Under the pieces are notes generated by a model. The model saw only the letters and a program-made list of their open reading frames with translations. It had not been told where the DNA came from and did not search any database. The translations under genes were made by a program, and so were the position numbers. Below are positions 1-6,999 of a DNA stretch of 16,769 bases, piece after piece. The stretch is from contig NZ_CP085450.1 of the NCBI RefSeq assembly GCF_023824195.1, positions 1-16,769 of the forward strand, written 5' to 3'. Numbering within the stretch: position 1 is the stretch's first letter; each line of letters begins with the position of its first letter. This stretch comes from Priestia megaterium (GTDB lineage: Bacteria; Bacillota; Bacilli; Bacillales; Bacillaceae_H).

Positions 1-822
1 ATGACAAATTCCAGAGATCTTTCTACGATGCTTCTTCTGCTCAAACTTCTTCAAAGGAAAAGAAAAAGACCATGTACACCTGAACCTTGCTGTTGCTGTC
101 CATGTTCCTGTTCTTGTCCCGAACCACCTAGCCCTGGGCCTATACCCCCACCTACGCCTCAGCCTACCTATATAGAAATCGCGATTCCTGTTCCCCAACC
201 CGAAGGAGTAACGAACTTACCAGCAAATATCTATTTTCAAATCGATACACGGTTCACTGCTGCTCAACAGCAACAAATTCGCAGTGCTATTAGTGGTTTG
301 TTATTTCATTGGTTTACCCACCTAACTGAGAAATGGAATGGAGGTACAAATAATGGTACTTCCCAACTTGCTGCTTGTACGAACACCTACGCTACTCATA
401 ACTTACAACCAGTTTGGTATCAAGGACCACCAATCTCTAATGGATTGGAAGCTACTAATCTCGCTATGGATCAATTTACTCAACTGATTCGAGATAACGG
501 CTTTCGCCTTTCTTCTCCTGCTAGAATTGACTATCAAATCCCATCTCCTGTCACAAGTTCCACTATACGAGGGGAAACAGCTTTTAGACAAACAAGAGTT
601 CCATTATCTTTTATCATTAATCCAATTCAACTAGATCGAGTAGATATTAATGATATTCAACTTGTGGGATCAATGTTTCACGCTTGGCTTCATCGGGCAG
701 GATTTTTTGATCCTAAAACGTCTAGCTATTTTATTGCGGAAGCTCCAATGTGCTTAATGAGAGGATTTCAGCCAAAAACTCCTGTCCCTCCAGATAGCTT
801 TTATATTCAATTCTTTGATTAG
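1..822 (+). CDS. Pseudo-metzincin array protein, copy 1
   Basis: Unrecognised 273-residue protein, one of four paralogues here. The order is a Leu-rich helix with a basic RKRKR patch (about 7-23), a Cys/Pro segment (24-55: CCCCPCSCSC then PEPPSPGP), and a domain of about 220 residues. That domain opens with a metzincin-like strand and helix (IYFQIDTRFTAAQ) and ends with HAWLHRAGFFD (227-237) followed by PMCLMRG (249-255). The spacing is that of the metzincin HExxHxxGxxD/H zinc site plus Met-turn, but the catalytic Glu is Ala228, so proteolysis is unlikely while zinc binding may remain. There is no signal peptide of normal form. The ATG is the first base of the window; if the molecule is circular, its sigma-K promoter and ribosome-binding site are at 16706-16763. 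The Cys-rich head would suit disulphide-linked spore layers, which is inference. Confidence 0.85.
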   Translation: MTNSRDLSTMLLLLKLLQRKRKRPCTPEPCCCCPCSCSCPEPPSPGPIPPPTPQPTYIEIAIPVPQPEGVTNLPANIYFQIDTRFTAAQQQQIRSAISGLLFHWFTHLTEKWNGGTNNGTSQLAACTNTYATHNLQPVWYQGPPISNGLEATNLAMDQFTQLIRDNGFRLSSPARIDYQIPSPVTSSTIRGETAFRQTRVPLSFIINPIQLDRVDINDIQLVGSMFHAWLHRAGFFDPKTSSYFIAEAPMCLMRGFQPKTPVPPDSFYIQFFD

Positions 823-835
823 ATTTAAAAATAAT

Positions 836-870
836 AGATTAGGAATGTATATTATATTCATTCCTAATCT
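836..870 (+). terminator. Hairpin after copy 1
   Basis: A perfect 12-bp inverted repeat (AGATTAGGAATG at 836-847, CATTCCTAATCT at 859-870) with an 11-nt loop and no T-run. Related hairpins lie at the same place after copies 2 and 4, so it belongs to the repeat unit and probably protects or ends the mRNA. Confidence 0.6.
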
Positions 871-884
871 ATGTTACTAGAATA

Positions 885-914
885 AAAAAGCCGTTAAAGC
901 TTTAACGGCTTTTT
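885..914 (+). terminator. Intrinsic terminator, also palindromic
   Basis: A perfect 20-bp palindrome, GCCGTTAAAGCTTTAACGGC, at 890-909, flanked by A5 and T5. It should terminate on either strand. It separates copy 1 from the promoter of copy 2, so the array genes are separate transcription units. A relative with the same GCCGTTA arm follows copy 3 (14878-14912). Confidence 0.8.
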
Positions 915-933
915 CTCATACGAACCTGTCCAA

Positions 934-960
934 ACTTTTTTCCTTTGATTGCATATTCTA
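934..960 (+). promoter_or_regulatory. Sigma-K-type promoter of copy 2
   Basis: AC at 934-935, 16 bp, then CATATTCTA at 952-960. This matches the sigma-K consensus (AC, 16-17 bp, CATANNNTA), the late mother-cell sporulation factor. CATATT also resembles a sigma-E -10, so dual or sigma-E use is possible. The same block, with the following CTAGTACAAGC, precedes copies 3, 4 and the gene start at the window end. Confidence 0.75.
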
Positions 961-999
961 CTAGTACAAGCTTTATCTTTTATGAAAGGAGGAAAATGG

Positions 1000-1818
1000 A
1001 TGACAAATCCCAAAGACCTATCTACTCTTCTCCTTCTACTCAAACTTCTGAAAAGGAAACGAAAAAGACCTTGTTCACCTGAACCTTGCTGTTGCTGTCC
1101 ATGTTCTTGCTCCTGCCCTAAACCACCTAGCCCTGGGCCTACACCACCTACACCCCAACCTACCTACAGGGAAATCAGGATTCCTGTTCCCCAACCTGAA
1201 GGAATTACAGACTTACCAACAAATATCTATTTTCAACTTGATAGAAGGTTCAATGCTGCTCAAGAGCAACGAATTAAAGATGCTATTAACGGGGTATTAT
1301 TTCATTGGTTTACCCATCAAACTGAGAAATGGGCTGGAGAAACGAATACCGGTGTTTCTCAACTTGCTGCTTGTGCAAATACCTACGCTACCAAAAACTT
1401 AGCACCCGTTTGGTACCAAGGACCACCCATCCTTAACGGATTAGAAGCGACCAATCTCGCTATGGATCAATTTACTCAACTTATTCGAGATAACGGCTTC
1501 CGTCTTTCTTCTCCTGCTAAAATTGACTATCGTATTCCATCTCCTGTCACAAGTTCTACAATACGGGGGGAAACAGCTTTTAAACAAACAAGAGTCCCTT
1601 TATCTTTTATTATTAATCCACTACAAATTGATAATCCGGGTCTAAGCATTACCCTACTAGGAGGTTCTATGTTCCATGCCTGGCTTCACCGGGCAGGTTT
1701 TAATGACCCAAAACTAACTAGTTATTTTATCGCTGAAGCTCCTATGTGTATAATGCGAGGATTTCAGCCTAAAAACCCTGCCACCCCTGATAGTTTCTAT
1801 ATTCAATTCTTTGATTAA
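1000..1818 (+). CDS. Pseudo-metzincin array protein, copy 2
   Basis: 272-residue paralogue of copy 1 with the same layout: Leu/Lys-rich start, CCCCPCSCSCPKPPSPGP, then the metzincin-like domain with HAWLHRAGFND (226-236) and PMCIMRG. Ala replaces the catalytic Glu here as well. The ATG at 1000 is chosen because GAAAGGAGG (984-992) precedes it at ideal spacing and the protein then begins MTNPKDLS like its paralogues. A longer in-frame reading from a TTG at 949 would start inside the promoter. The promoter is at 934-960, and a hairpin follows at 1834-1864. The homology of the repeat unit continues to about 1885, where the array ends. Confidence 0.87.
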   Translation: MTNPKDLSTLLLLLKLLKRKRKRPCSPEPCCCCPCSCSCPKPPSPGPTPPTPQPTYREIRIPVPQPEGITDLPTNIYFQLDRRFNAAQEQRIKDAINGVLFHWFTHQTEKWAGETNTGVSQLAACANTYATKNLAPVWYQGPPILNGLEATNLAMDQFTQLIRDNGFRLSSPAKIDYRIPSPVTSSTIRGETAFKQTRVPLSFIINPLQIDNPGLSITLLGGSMFHAWLHRAGFNDPKLTSYFIAEAPMCIMRGFQPKNPATPDSFYIQFFD

Positions 1819-1833
1819 ATTTAAAAATCATTG

Positions 1834-1864
1834 ACTAGAAATGTATATGATATTCATTTCTAGT
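1834..1864 (+). terminator. Hairpin after copy 2
   Basis: ACTAGAAATG (1834-1843) pairs perfectly with CATTTCTAGT (1855-1864), with an 11-nt loop and no T-run. It corresponds to the hairpins at 836-870 and 15818-15848. Confidence 0.5.
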
Positions 1865-2337
1865 TTACATAATGTCTCTTTCCGGAACACATCACCAAAA
1901 AGAACCCTCATGGGAGTAAGGTTTTCAAAAAGATTCCTATTATGAATTATGCAGCTTTTTATACATCCTTGATATAACGGGCTTTTCTAAACAGTTGAAA
2001 GAAACATAAATGAATAAAAAGCGCACCTTTTATTCATATGCTTACACTGTAAAATGTAGTATTTATGGTAAAAATGTGCTATTAGCTTGTTGCAGCTTTT
2101 CTTATATTATCTCTTTAATAATTGGGTTATTTTAGTTGCGTTGAATTATCGTTAAACCAACTTAGTTATTTAAAAATGATTACAACGTTCCTCTTCGTTT
2201 AGACATACTGTTTGATATAACAGATGTTCGGATATAAAATATCTTTCAAGCATAACTAATATGAGCTGTAAAACATCATCTTTATTACTAGAATAAAACA
2301 AAATGATTGTGTTGTTTTTTAACGTCTTTTATTGCAG
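1865..2337. other. Intergenic region, no gene seen
   Basis: AT-rich, with stops in all frames and no convincing coding stretch. It starts with TTACATAATG...TTCCGGAAC (about 1865-1889), the unoccupied paralogue of the group II intron target that is filled after copy 4. A 10-bp inverted repeat (ATGAATAAAA 2010-2019, TTTTATTCAT 2028-2037) is the only other clear structure. It separates the array from the XRE operon. Confidence 0.6.
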
Positions 2338-2376
2338 TGTAGACAGTCTACATAAAAAAAATGTAGACCGTCTACA
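2338..2376. promoter_or_regulatory. Twin palindromic operators before the XRE operon
   Basis: Two perfect palindromes, TGTAGACAGTCTACA (2338-2352) and TGTAGACCGTCTACA (2362-2376), have centres 24 bp apart and differ only in the central base. Together they also form a large imperfect hairpin followed by T-rich sequence. A TATACT -10 candidate lies at 2396-2401, so the second site covers the -35 region. Autorepression by the XRE protein encoded downstream is the natural reading (inference). Confidence 0.75.
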
Positions 2377-2451
2377 CATTTTTTATTTTTTTGTGTATAC
2401 TATAAAGCATAAGGTAACTTATTAGCAGGAGATAAAGGGAGTGGTATTAGT

Positions 2452-2799
2452 ATGAACAGAGATATCATGGTTATAAATAAAGTGAGAAAATGGTTAAAAG
2501 AGTCAGGTAGAACGTACCAATCATTGGCGGAGGAAATTGGTGTGAGTAAATCTCTTATGGGGCATATACTTACGAATAAACGTCAATTTACACCGGAACG
2601 TATGATTGATGTAGCGAAGGCAATGGGCGTGACAGTCCAAGATTTAATCTCTCCTGAACAAACGGAGGAAAAACCATATTCTTTTCAGTTACGTGGAAGT
2701 GCTGATTCACTGAATGCGAAAGAGGACATAAGAAAGATGATGTTTGCGATTGAAGATTATCTTCGAATTGAAAGAGCTAATTTTCCTAAAGAGGGTTAA
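2452..2799 (+). CDS. XRE-family transcriptional repressor
   Basis: A 115-residue DNA-binding protein. Residues 9-67 form a Cro/C1-type helix-turn-helix; the recognition part is YQSLAEEIGVSKSLMGHIL (22-40) followed by the helix RMIDVAKAMGVTVQDLI. The C-terminal 45 residues are predicted helical and may dimerise or contact the peptidase. The ribosome-binding site AAAGGGAG is at 2434-2441. It is the first gene of a tight operon with an ImmA/IrrE peptidase (4-bp gap) and a PIN protein (1-bp overlap). In this family the repressor is often inactivated by its partner ImmA/IrrE peptidase. The probable targets are the twin palindromes at 2338-2376. Confidence 0.85.
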   Translation: MNRDIMVINKVRKWLKESGRTYQSLAEEIGVSKSLMGHILTNKRQFTPERMIDVAKAMGVTVQDLISPEQTEEKPYSFQLRGSADSLNAKEDIRKMMFAIEDYLRIERANFPKEG

Positions 2800-2803
2800 A
2801 TAA

Positions 2804-3601
2804 ATGACAAAAAGACATTATCACTCTGGACTAACAGAAAGAGAAAGAGCTGAAAAAGTAGGCGAAGCTCACGCATATCAGGTTTTAAATGAACATTTCG
2901 GTTCAGATGTATTTATAGGTTCTAGTATAGAAATTAAACTACATGAACTTTCTCATGTGATTTATCGGGATGTTGATGATGAAAAATATCAAGGAGCAAC
3001 CGTTACTTATACTACAGGTGAGGTTTTTGTTGTATTAAATACTCATTTGCCATTACGTACACGTTATTTTACGGCTACGCATGAATTATGGCATGTGCTA
3101 AAAATCAAAGACATGATTAATAATGAAATAGATGAAGAACGTGCGGCAGACCGTTTTGCGGCGGCTCTTATGATGCCAGAACCACTTGTACGCTCTTTAT
3201 GGGACAACTTAGTTAAAGACATAGAACCTGAAAAAGCTGTCATTATGATTGCGGATATGTCATCTGCACCATATGAAGCCGTAGCACGTCGCGTTTTCGA
3301 ATTGGATTTACCTAACGCTTCTGAACGAATGAAAAATTACAAAGAGCAGGAATGGATTGCATTTCGTCAAAGATTTAACCTTCCAGAAAGCCCTCTTGAC
3401 CGTCCACTTCCATTTGTAAGCTTTGCAAAGTACGCAGAATCTATCGAAAACGAAATTGCGAAGGGTGAGCTGGATCACATCCAAGGCGCTACCAAGCTTG
3501 CCAATTCTTCTATTGAAAAAGCCAAAGAATTGCAAGCAAAAGCAATGGACAAAATGAGAGCTGCATCATCCGATGATGAGGAAGAAGAGGACAAAGGGTA
3601 A
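2804..3601 (+). CDS. ImmA/IrrE-family zinc metallopeptidase
   Basis: 265 residues. HELWH at 93-97 is the gluzincin-type zinc site. NNEIDEERAADRFAAALMMP (106-125) is the typical ImmA/IrrE helix that supplies the third acidic ligand (Glu111 or Glu112). The first 90 residues are predicted alpha/beta. A further 140 residues follow the peptidase core and end in an acidic tail (DDEEEEDKG), so it is longer than minimal ImmA. Known members cleave a cognate XRE-type repressor in response to stress or DNA damage, here probably the product of the gene just upstream. The ribosome-binding site AAAGAGGG lies in the end of the XRE gene. The stop overlaps the next start (TAATG), suggesting translational coupling. 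Confidence 0.85.
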   Translation: MTKRHYHSGLTERERAEKVGEAHAYQVLNEHFGSDVFIGSSIEIKLHELSHVIYRDVDDEKYQGATVTYTTGEVFVVLNTHLPLRTRYFTATHELWHVLKIKDMINNEIDEERAADRFAAALMMPEPLVRSLWDNLVKDIEPEKAVIMIADMSSAPYEAVARRVFELDLPNASERMKNYKEQEWIAFRQRFNLPESPLDRPLPFVSFAKYAESIENEIAKGELDHIQGATKLANSSIEKAKELQAKAMDKMRAASSDDEEEEDKG

Positions 3602-4335
3602 TGAAAGAGGGGAAACGTTTAGGGAAAGTTTTCATTGATACGAATATCATCAATTATGCGATTGGTTTTCGAGATGCAGATATATTTACTTGGATTAAAG
3701 AAATATATGAAACGATTTATATCCATCAATCTGTATTGGGCGAACTCGTTGTAAATAAGCACATCGCTCAAAAATACATAGACCAAAAAGATTGGCTTTT
3801 ATTTAACCCTACAGGCGATTTAACTCCTGAAGAGTTTGGGGTTTATAGCCTTCATGTAGGTAGGGTTACGACAGGATTCGCAAATTTAGACGAAAAAAAG
3901 AAAAAAGACGGCAGACCTATTAAAAATACAACTAATATCGGCGAGATTGATTCCCTTGCGGGAGCATTGTATTTGTCAGCTAATCTTATATGTAGTAATG
4001 ATTTCGATATTAAAGAAGTCATTGATGATGAACGATTAACTGTAAATATAACTACAGATGATGATTTCCAAGAAGTAGACGAAGAAGATATAGACCTAGA
4101 TATAGACCTAGATGAAGAATTAACAGAGGCGGATCTAGCAGAGGCAGATACAAGTCTACAACAGCTTATTGTTCAAGATACACTTGAAGACCTTTGTTGT
4201 TATTCTGTGGCAATGGGGCTTGCTACTAAAAAGCTAGTTAGAACGTTTTTTAAAGTTTCACACCCTAATGACAAAAAAGATAAATTAGCACAAAAACTGG
4301 CTAGATTAAATCAACGATTAGCAGAGCTTCCCTAA
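3601..4335 (+). CDS. PIN-domain protein, predicted ribonuclease
   Basis: 244 residues. The PIN fold is marked by VFIDTN (Asp13), Glu48 in SVLGELV, GEIDSLAGAL (Glu115, Asp117) and CSNDFD (Asp134), giving a complete set of acidic metal ligands for an RNA-cleaving active site. It resembles PIN proteins (DUF4411-like) found beside XRE and ImmA/IrrE genes. A very acidic linker (149-178, DIDLDIDLDEE) and a helical basic C-terminus of about 65 residues follow, which is unusual for a minimal PIN toxin of about 130-160 residues. The start overlaps the peptidase stop by 1 bp. An intrinsic terminator follows at 4362-4390. A role as effector of the operon is inferred. Confidence 0.8.
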   Translation: MKEGKRLGKVFIDTNIINYAIGFRDADIFTWIKEIYETIYIHQSVLGELVVNKHIAQKYIDQKDWLLFNPTGDLTPEEFGVYSLHVGRVTTGFANLDEKKKKDGRPIKNTTNIGEIDSLAGALYLSANLICSNDFDIKEVIDDERLTVNITTDDDFQEVDEEDIDLDIDLDEELTEADLAEADTSLQQLIVQDTLEDLCCYSVAMGLATKKLVRTFFKVSHPNDKKDKLAQKLARLNQRLAELP

Positions 4336-4361
4336 TAAGCTAAATTCCTAGTTTAGATGAC

Positions 4362-4390
4362 ACCAACACGATATTTTGTGTTGGTTTTTT
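4362..4390 (+). terminator. Intrinsic terminator of the XRE-ImmA-PIN operon
   Basis: ACCAACAC (4362-4369) pairs with GTGTTGGT (4378-4385) around an 8-nt loop, followed at once by a T-run. It closes the three-gene operon. Confidence 0.85.
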
Positions 4391-4529
4391 AATAAAAAAA
4401 GCTTTTTCTATATAGAGTAAAAGCTTTCATATCACTTAATATTCCTTTAAATTACGAAGCGTAATATCATATCGTTTTTCGCATTCTAAGTTCTCATTAG
4501 ACCCTACCCTTTTGGGAACTACAGAAAAT

Positions 4530-4553
4530 AAAAAAAGCTCCTAAAAAGGAACT
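4530..4553 (-). terminator. Intrinsic terminator of the 4555-4995 gene
   Basis: On the minus strand AGTTCCT-TTTT-AGGAGCT forms a 7-bp stem (one G-U) followed by T7. It begins only 2 nt after the stop codon. Confidence 0.75.
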
Positions 4554-4554
4554 T

Positions 4555-4995
4555 TTACTTAACGTATTCTTTTTCTAATGACTCGTTGAACTCTCTCATT
4601 TCCTTGAAGAAGCCCTCGAACATTTCACCATTTGCAAAATTAAATATCTTTTCTAAATTATTGCCTTTAAATACTTTTACCGATTTCCCTAAAGTTACAG
4701 GGTTAATAGTCAATTGTACTTCACCAATCTTTTTCATTTTTTCATGCAACTCTTTTGATCGGTTATAAAGAACCGTAAACCTTTCGGAAATTGCTTCATC
4801 ACGATTAGACTGTTTTAACAATTCATTGATTTCCTCTGAAATTTCCTCAATAGCCTTCTCGTCTCTATCCATAATCAATAAATCTATATTGATATGATAA
4901 TCGCTCTTTTCACTTGCTTTTGAAAGAATTGCACCTGGTCTTGTTGATTGATGAACTAGCATTGCAAAAACGTCTACAAATGGTGTATTGCTCAT
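4555..4995 (-). CDS. Hypothetical protein, 146 residues
   Basis: Not recognised. The N-terminal half (MSNTPFVDVFAMLVHQSTRPGA...INIDLLIMDRD) looks alpha/beta. The middle (about 50-95) is a charged helix pair likely to be a coiled coil, followed by a short beta region and a helical acidic end. There is no signal peptide or membrane segment. The ATG at 4995 is preferred because AAGGGGGG lies 5-6 nt before it; an in-frame ATG at 5013 overlaps that ribosome-binding site. An extended -10 promoter (TGGTATAAT) is 30 nt upstream and a terminator adjoins the stop, so the gene is monocistronic. It is divergent from the MerR-like gene and may share its control region. Confidence 0.75.
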   Translation of the reverse strand: MSNTPFVDVFAMLVHQSTRPGAILSKASEKSDYHINIDLLIMDRDEKAIEEISEEINELLKQSNRDEAISERFTVLYNRSKELHEKMKKIGEVQLTINPVTLGKSVKVFKGNNLEKIFNFANGEMFEGFFKEMREFNESLEKEYVK

Positions 4996-5024
4996 ACGTT
5001 CCCCCCTTAGCATATTATGGAAGG

Positions 5025-5033
5025 ATTATACCA
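5025..5033 (-). promoter_or_regulatory. Extended -10 promoter
   Basis: On the minus strand TGGTATAAT is a perfect extended -10 (TG-N-TATAAT). No good -35 hexamer is visible, which is acceptable for this class. It drives the 4555-4995 gene. Confidence 0.65.
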
Positions 5034-5099
5034 CGCTGAATTGTTTTCTAATAGTTGTTTATTTTTTATGATAGGATTATAGGGTTAATATAGCGAAAT

Positions 5100-5168
5100 G
5101 GTTATAATGCGTTTTTGTAACGCTATTTATAATCCGTTATATAACTCATGTTGTAATTCCGTTATAAA
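5100..5168. promoter_or_regulatory. Promoter and CCGTTATA-type sites upstream of the MerR-like gene
   Basis: A TATAAT at 5103-5108 sits inside GGTTATAAT. Two related sites follow: CCGTTATATAAC (5134-5145) and CCGTTATAAA (5159-5168). The same motif recurs at 6015-6151 on the far side of the gene. The sites are probably bound by the MerR-like protein (inference). Confidence 0.55.
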
Positions 5169-5181
5169 GGAAGGTGAAGTT

Positions 5182-5772
5182 ATGGAAGGGTTACAAGGAA
5201 ACCTTGAAGCTCTTTATTCTCCTGGTGAGGTAGCGTCACAATTAAATATTCAAAGACAGACAGTAACTAAGTACGCTAGGATTTTCGAATCGGAGGGTTT
5301 TGTATTCCATAAAGACGAAAAAGGAAACAGGGCTTATACCGATACAAATATTTCAATGTTCAGAAGAGTTACAGATATTAAAAACAGACCTGGTATAACG
5401 CTTGAAACGGCGATAAAAGGCGTAATACCAATGTATAAGAAAGATTCTATAACTCCAGACGTTACAGAAATAGCTACTGAAAATGAGTATTATAATGACG
5501 TTACAAATGAAAAATTAGACATGCTTATGCAAGCTCTTGCCGAACAGCAAAAATTAATACTGGAGCAAAACAAAAAGATTGATTCCCTCCAGGAACAATT
5601 AAATGAGCATAGGCTTGATGTGAAAGATAGAGACATTAAACTATTAGAACATATCAGAGAACACCAGAAAGAGAGAAAAGAGGAAATGCTGCTCATTGCT
5701 CAAAATGAAGTAGCAGCTGCTAAGCAAGAGGAACAAAAAAAGGGCTTTTTTGCTCGTCTATTTGAAAAATAG
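5182..5772 (+). CDS. MerR/RacA-like DNA-binding protein with coiled coil
   Basis: 196 residues. A MerR-type winged helix lies at 11-75 (LYSPGEVASQLNIQRQTVTKYAR, then the wing and RRVTDIKNRPGITLETAI). A long charged coiled coil follows at about 105-186, and the protein ends in KKGFFARLFEK, an ending I associate with plasmid proteins of the DUF3967 kind (from memory). The design, a MerR head plus long coiled coil, resembles RacA and TubY-like plasmid or chromosome anchoring factors rather than metal or drug regulators. The ATG at 5182 is chosen because AAAGGAAGGTGAAG precedes it; an ATG at 5098 lies upstream of the likely transcription start. It is flanked on both sides by CCGTTATA-type sites, which fits a partition or autoregulation role. 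Confidence 0.75.
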   Translation: MEGLQGNLEALYSPGEVASQLNIQRQTVTKYARIFESEGFVFHKDEKGNRAYTDTNISMFRRVTDIKNRPGITLETAIKGVIPMYKKDSITPDVTEIATENEYYNDVTNEKLDMLMQALAEQQKLILEQNKKIDSLQEQLNEHRLDVKDRDIKLLEHIREHQKERKEEMLLIAQNEVAAAKQEEQKKGFFARLFEK

Positions 5773-5875
5773 GACAAACAGAAAAGCCGCGTTCTTTTTA
5801 TCTACCAAACAAAAAGAATTAAAGGGTTATTACTAAATAGGTTATTCAATATTTCACCCTAAAAACCCTGCAATA

Positions 5876-5913
5876 AACAAAGCCTAATGATTATCTAGGC
5901 TTTGTTATTTTTT
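5876..5913 (+). terminator. Intrinsic terminator of the MerR-like gene
   Basis: AACAAAGCCTA (5876-5886) pairs perfectly with TAGGCTTTGTT (5896-5906), a 9-nt loop, followed by ATTTTTT. Confidence 0.8.
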
Positions 5914-5920
5914 AGTATAA

Positions 5921-6012
5921 GTTAAACTTAAGATCAACTTATAAACTATTCTGAATACTATCTCAGGAACATACACTTAACTTAAGTTAAGACTAGTTAA
6001 ACTTAAGTTTAA
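5921..6012. repeat. AACTTAAG palindromic repeats
   Basis: GTTAAACTTAAG (5921-5932), CTTAACTTAAGTTAAG (5976-5991) and TTAAACTTAAGTTTAA (5997-6012). The last two are perfect 16-bp palindromes with centres 21 bp apart, two helical turns. They lie directly after the MerR-like gene in a region of about 500 bp without genes. They are candidates for a centromere-like or replication site, or for operators of an unseen regulator. Confidence 0.65.
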
Positions 6013-6014
6013 TC

Positions 6015-6151
6015 ACCGTTATAAACCCGTTACTAATCAGTTATAAATTTGTATCTGTGTTTCAATGAATTTTCCATACCCAAACTCTTTTATTAAGCCT
6101 TTGCAGACCTCTCTTTACTACTCTCAAAACCGTTATATAACGGTTATATCC
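6015..6151. promoter_or_regulatory. CCGTTATA-type site cluster
   Basis: ACCGTTATAAAC (6015-6026), CCGTTACT (6027-6034), AGTTATAAA (6039-6047), the perfect 14-bp palindrome CCGTTATATAACGG (6130-6143) and the overlapping GGTTATATCC (6142-6151). They match the sites before the MerR-like gene. The rest of 5914-6283 shows no convincing gene. Confidence 0.6.
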
Positions 6152-6283
6152 CTTCGGATTCTCCCTCAATATCTGCAGAAAGCCTCCTTTATAAGAATCC
6201 GTTCATACTTCCTATTAAGAGAATACAATACTCGTCTAAATAGCTCAAATTTTCACTGAAAACACTCTTTTCAATATCCTCCT

Positions 6284-6613
6284 CTAGTAATCTTTGATGA
6301 TGTTGATGCGTTTGCAAAACTCGTAAAATACCCTTGAAGATATAGGGTGTAGCTTGTTATGATACACCCCGCGCCCTCCGTGTTTGGTTTGAATATACAA
6401 GATTTCAACGATATTTCCGATTTTCTCTTCCACACAAGCGACAGAACAAGCTGTATAGACAATCCTTTGGTCAATAAAACCTTTCCCAATTACTTGATAG
6501 TACACGCCTTCCTTCTGGGGAGATACTTTTTTGCCACATGAGGGACAATCCCACACCCAGGGATGAGAAAGATGTTTCTTTTCCAACGTTTTTGCTTGAA
6601 GAATAATGTCCAC
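6284..6613 (-). CDS. Small zinc-finger-like protein
   Basis: 109 residues, function not recognised. Two Cys pairs, CPSCGKK (23-26) and CSVAC (56-60), would form one zinc knuckle. Between them is a short beta segment (GVYYQVIGKGF), after them an acidic helix (EEKIGNIVEIL) and a basic, aromatic end. The start is taken as GTG at 6613, which lies 9 nt after AAAGGAG; an upstream in-frame TTG at 6622 touches that ribosome-binding site and is unlikely. It is the last of four same-strand genes (7748-9031, 7000-7539, 6703-6933 and this one) that follow the proposed rep gene. Confidence 0.65.
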   Translation of the reverse strand: MDIILQAKTLEKKHLSHPWVWDCPSCGKKVSPQKEGVYYQVIGKGFIDQRIVYTACSVACVEEKIGNIVEILYIQTKHGGRGVYHNKLHPISSRVFYEFCKRINIIKDY

Positions 6614-6702
6614 TTGTGACAACTCCTTTAGCTAAAAGTAGCGCTAGTTTGAATCAGACCTTTCCAGTCATTCTCAATAGCTTGTCTAATTGTCGAAATT
6701 AA

Positions 6703-6933
6703 TTAGCTTCGGCTTGTCTCTTTATTCGCGTAGTCCATGAAAACACCTGAATCTTGAATATACTCAAAATGTTTATCGTTTCCGCCTAATACGTAAACTA
6801 TCAGTCTTTCCACTTGTTCACTTTCCTCTGTTAGAAAGCCGTCTGACTCTACATTTAATGCGTGAATAGCATCAAGGATTTTGTGGTCTTTTGCCTCTAA
6901 GCCGTCTAATAAGTTTAATAGTTTTTCAACCAT
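6703..6933 (-). CDS. Small acidic hypothetical protein
   Basis: 76 residues with a clear AGGAGG 6 nt before the ATG. It is mostly helical and acidic (MVEKLLNLLDGLEAKDHKILDAIHALN), with no cysteine cluster, signal or membrane segment. I do not recognise it. It lies 66 bp after the 7000-7539 gene on the same strand and is probably cotranscribed. Confidence 0.7.
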   Translation of the reverse strand: MVEKLLNLLDGLEAKDHKILDAIHALNVESDGFLTEESEQVERLIVYVLGGNDKHFEYIQDSGVFMDYANKETSRS

Positions 6934-6999
6934 GGTAGACCTCCTGTTTTGCTTCTAAGGTTCATTTATATAAAGAGAGATATAAAACCCTCTCGGAGC

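Noticed and set aside
1..822. Crystal (Cry/Cyt) toxin or lipoprotein identity for the array proteins
   Set aside because: No Cry blocks, no lipobox with a preceding signal peptide; the Cys cluster follows a short basic helix instead.
1865..2337. CRISPR array, tRNA or insertion-sequence remnant
   Set aside because: No regularly spaced repeats, no cloverleaf and no terminal inverted repeats were found in the gene-free stretches.
6065..6259. Plus-strand frame of 64 codons
   Set aside because: No ribosome-binding site, atypical composition, and it contains the CCGTTATATAACGG palindrome; better read as regulatory DNA.
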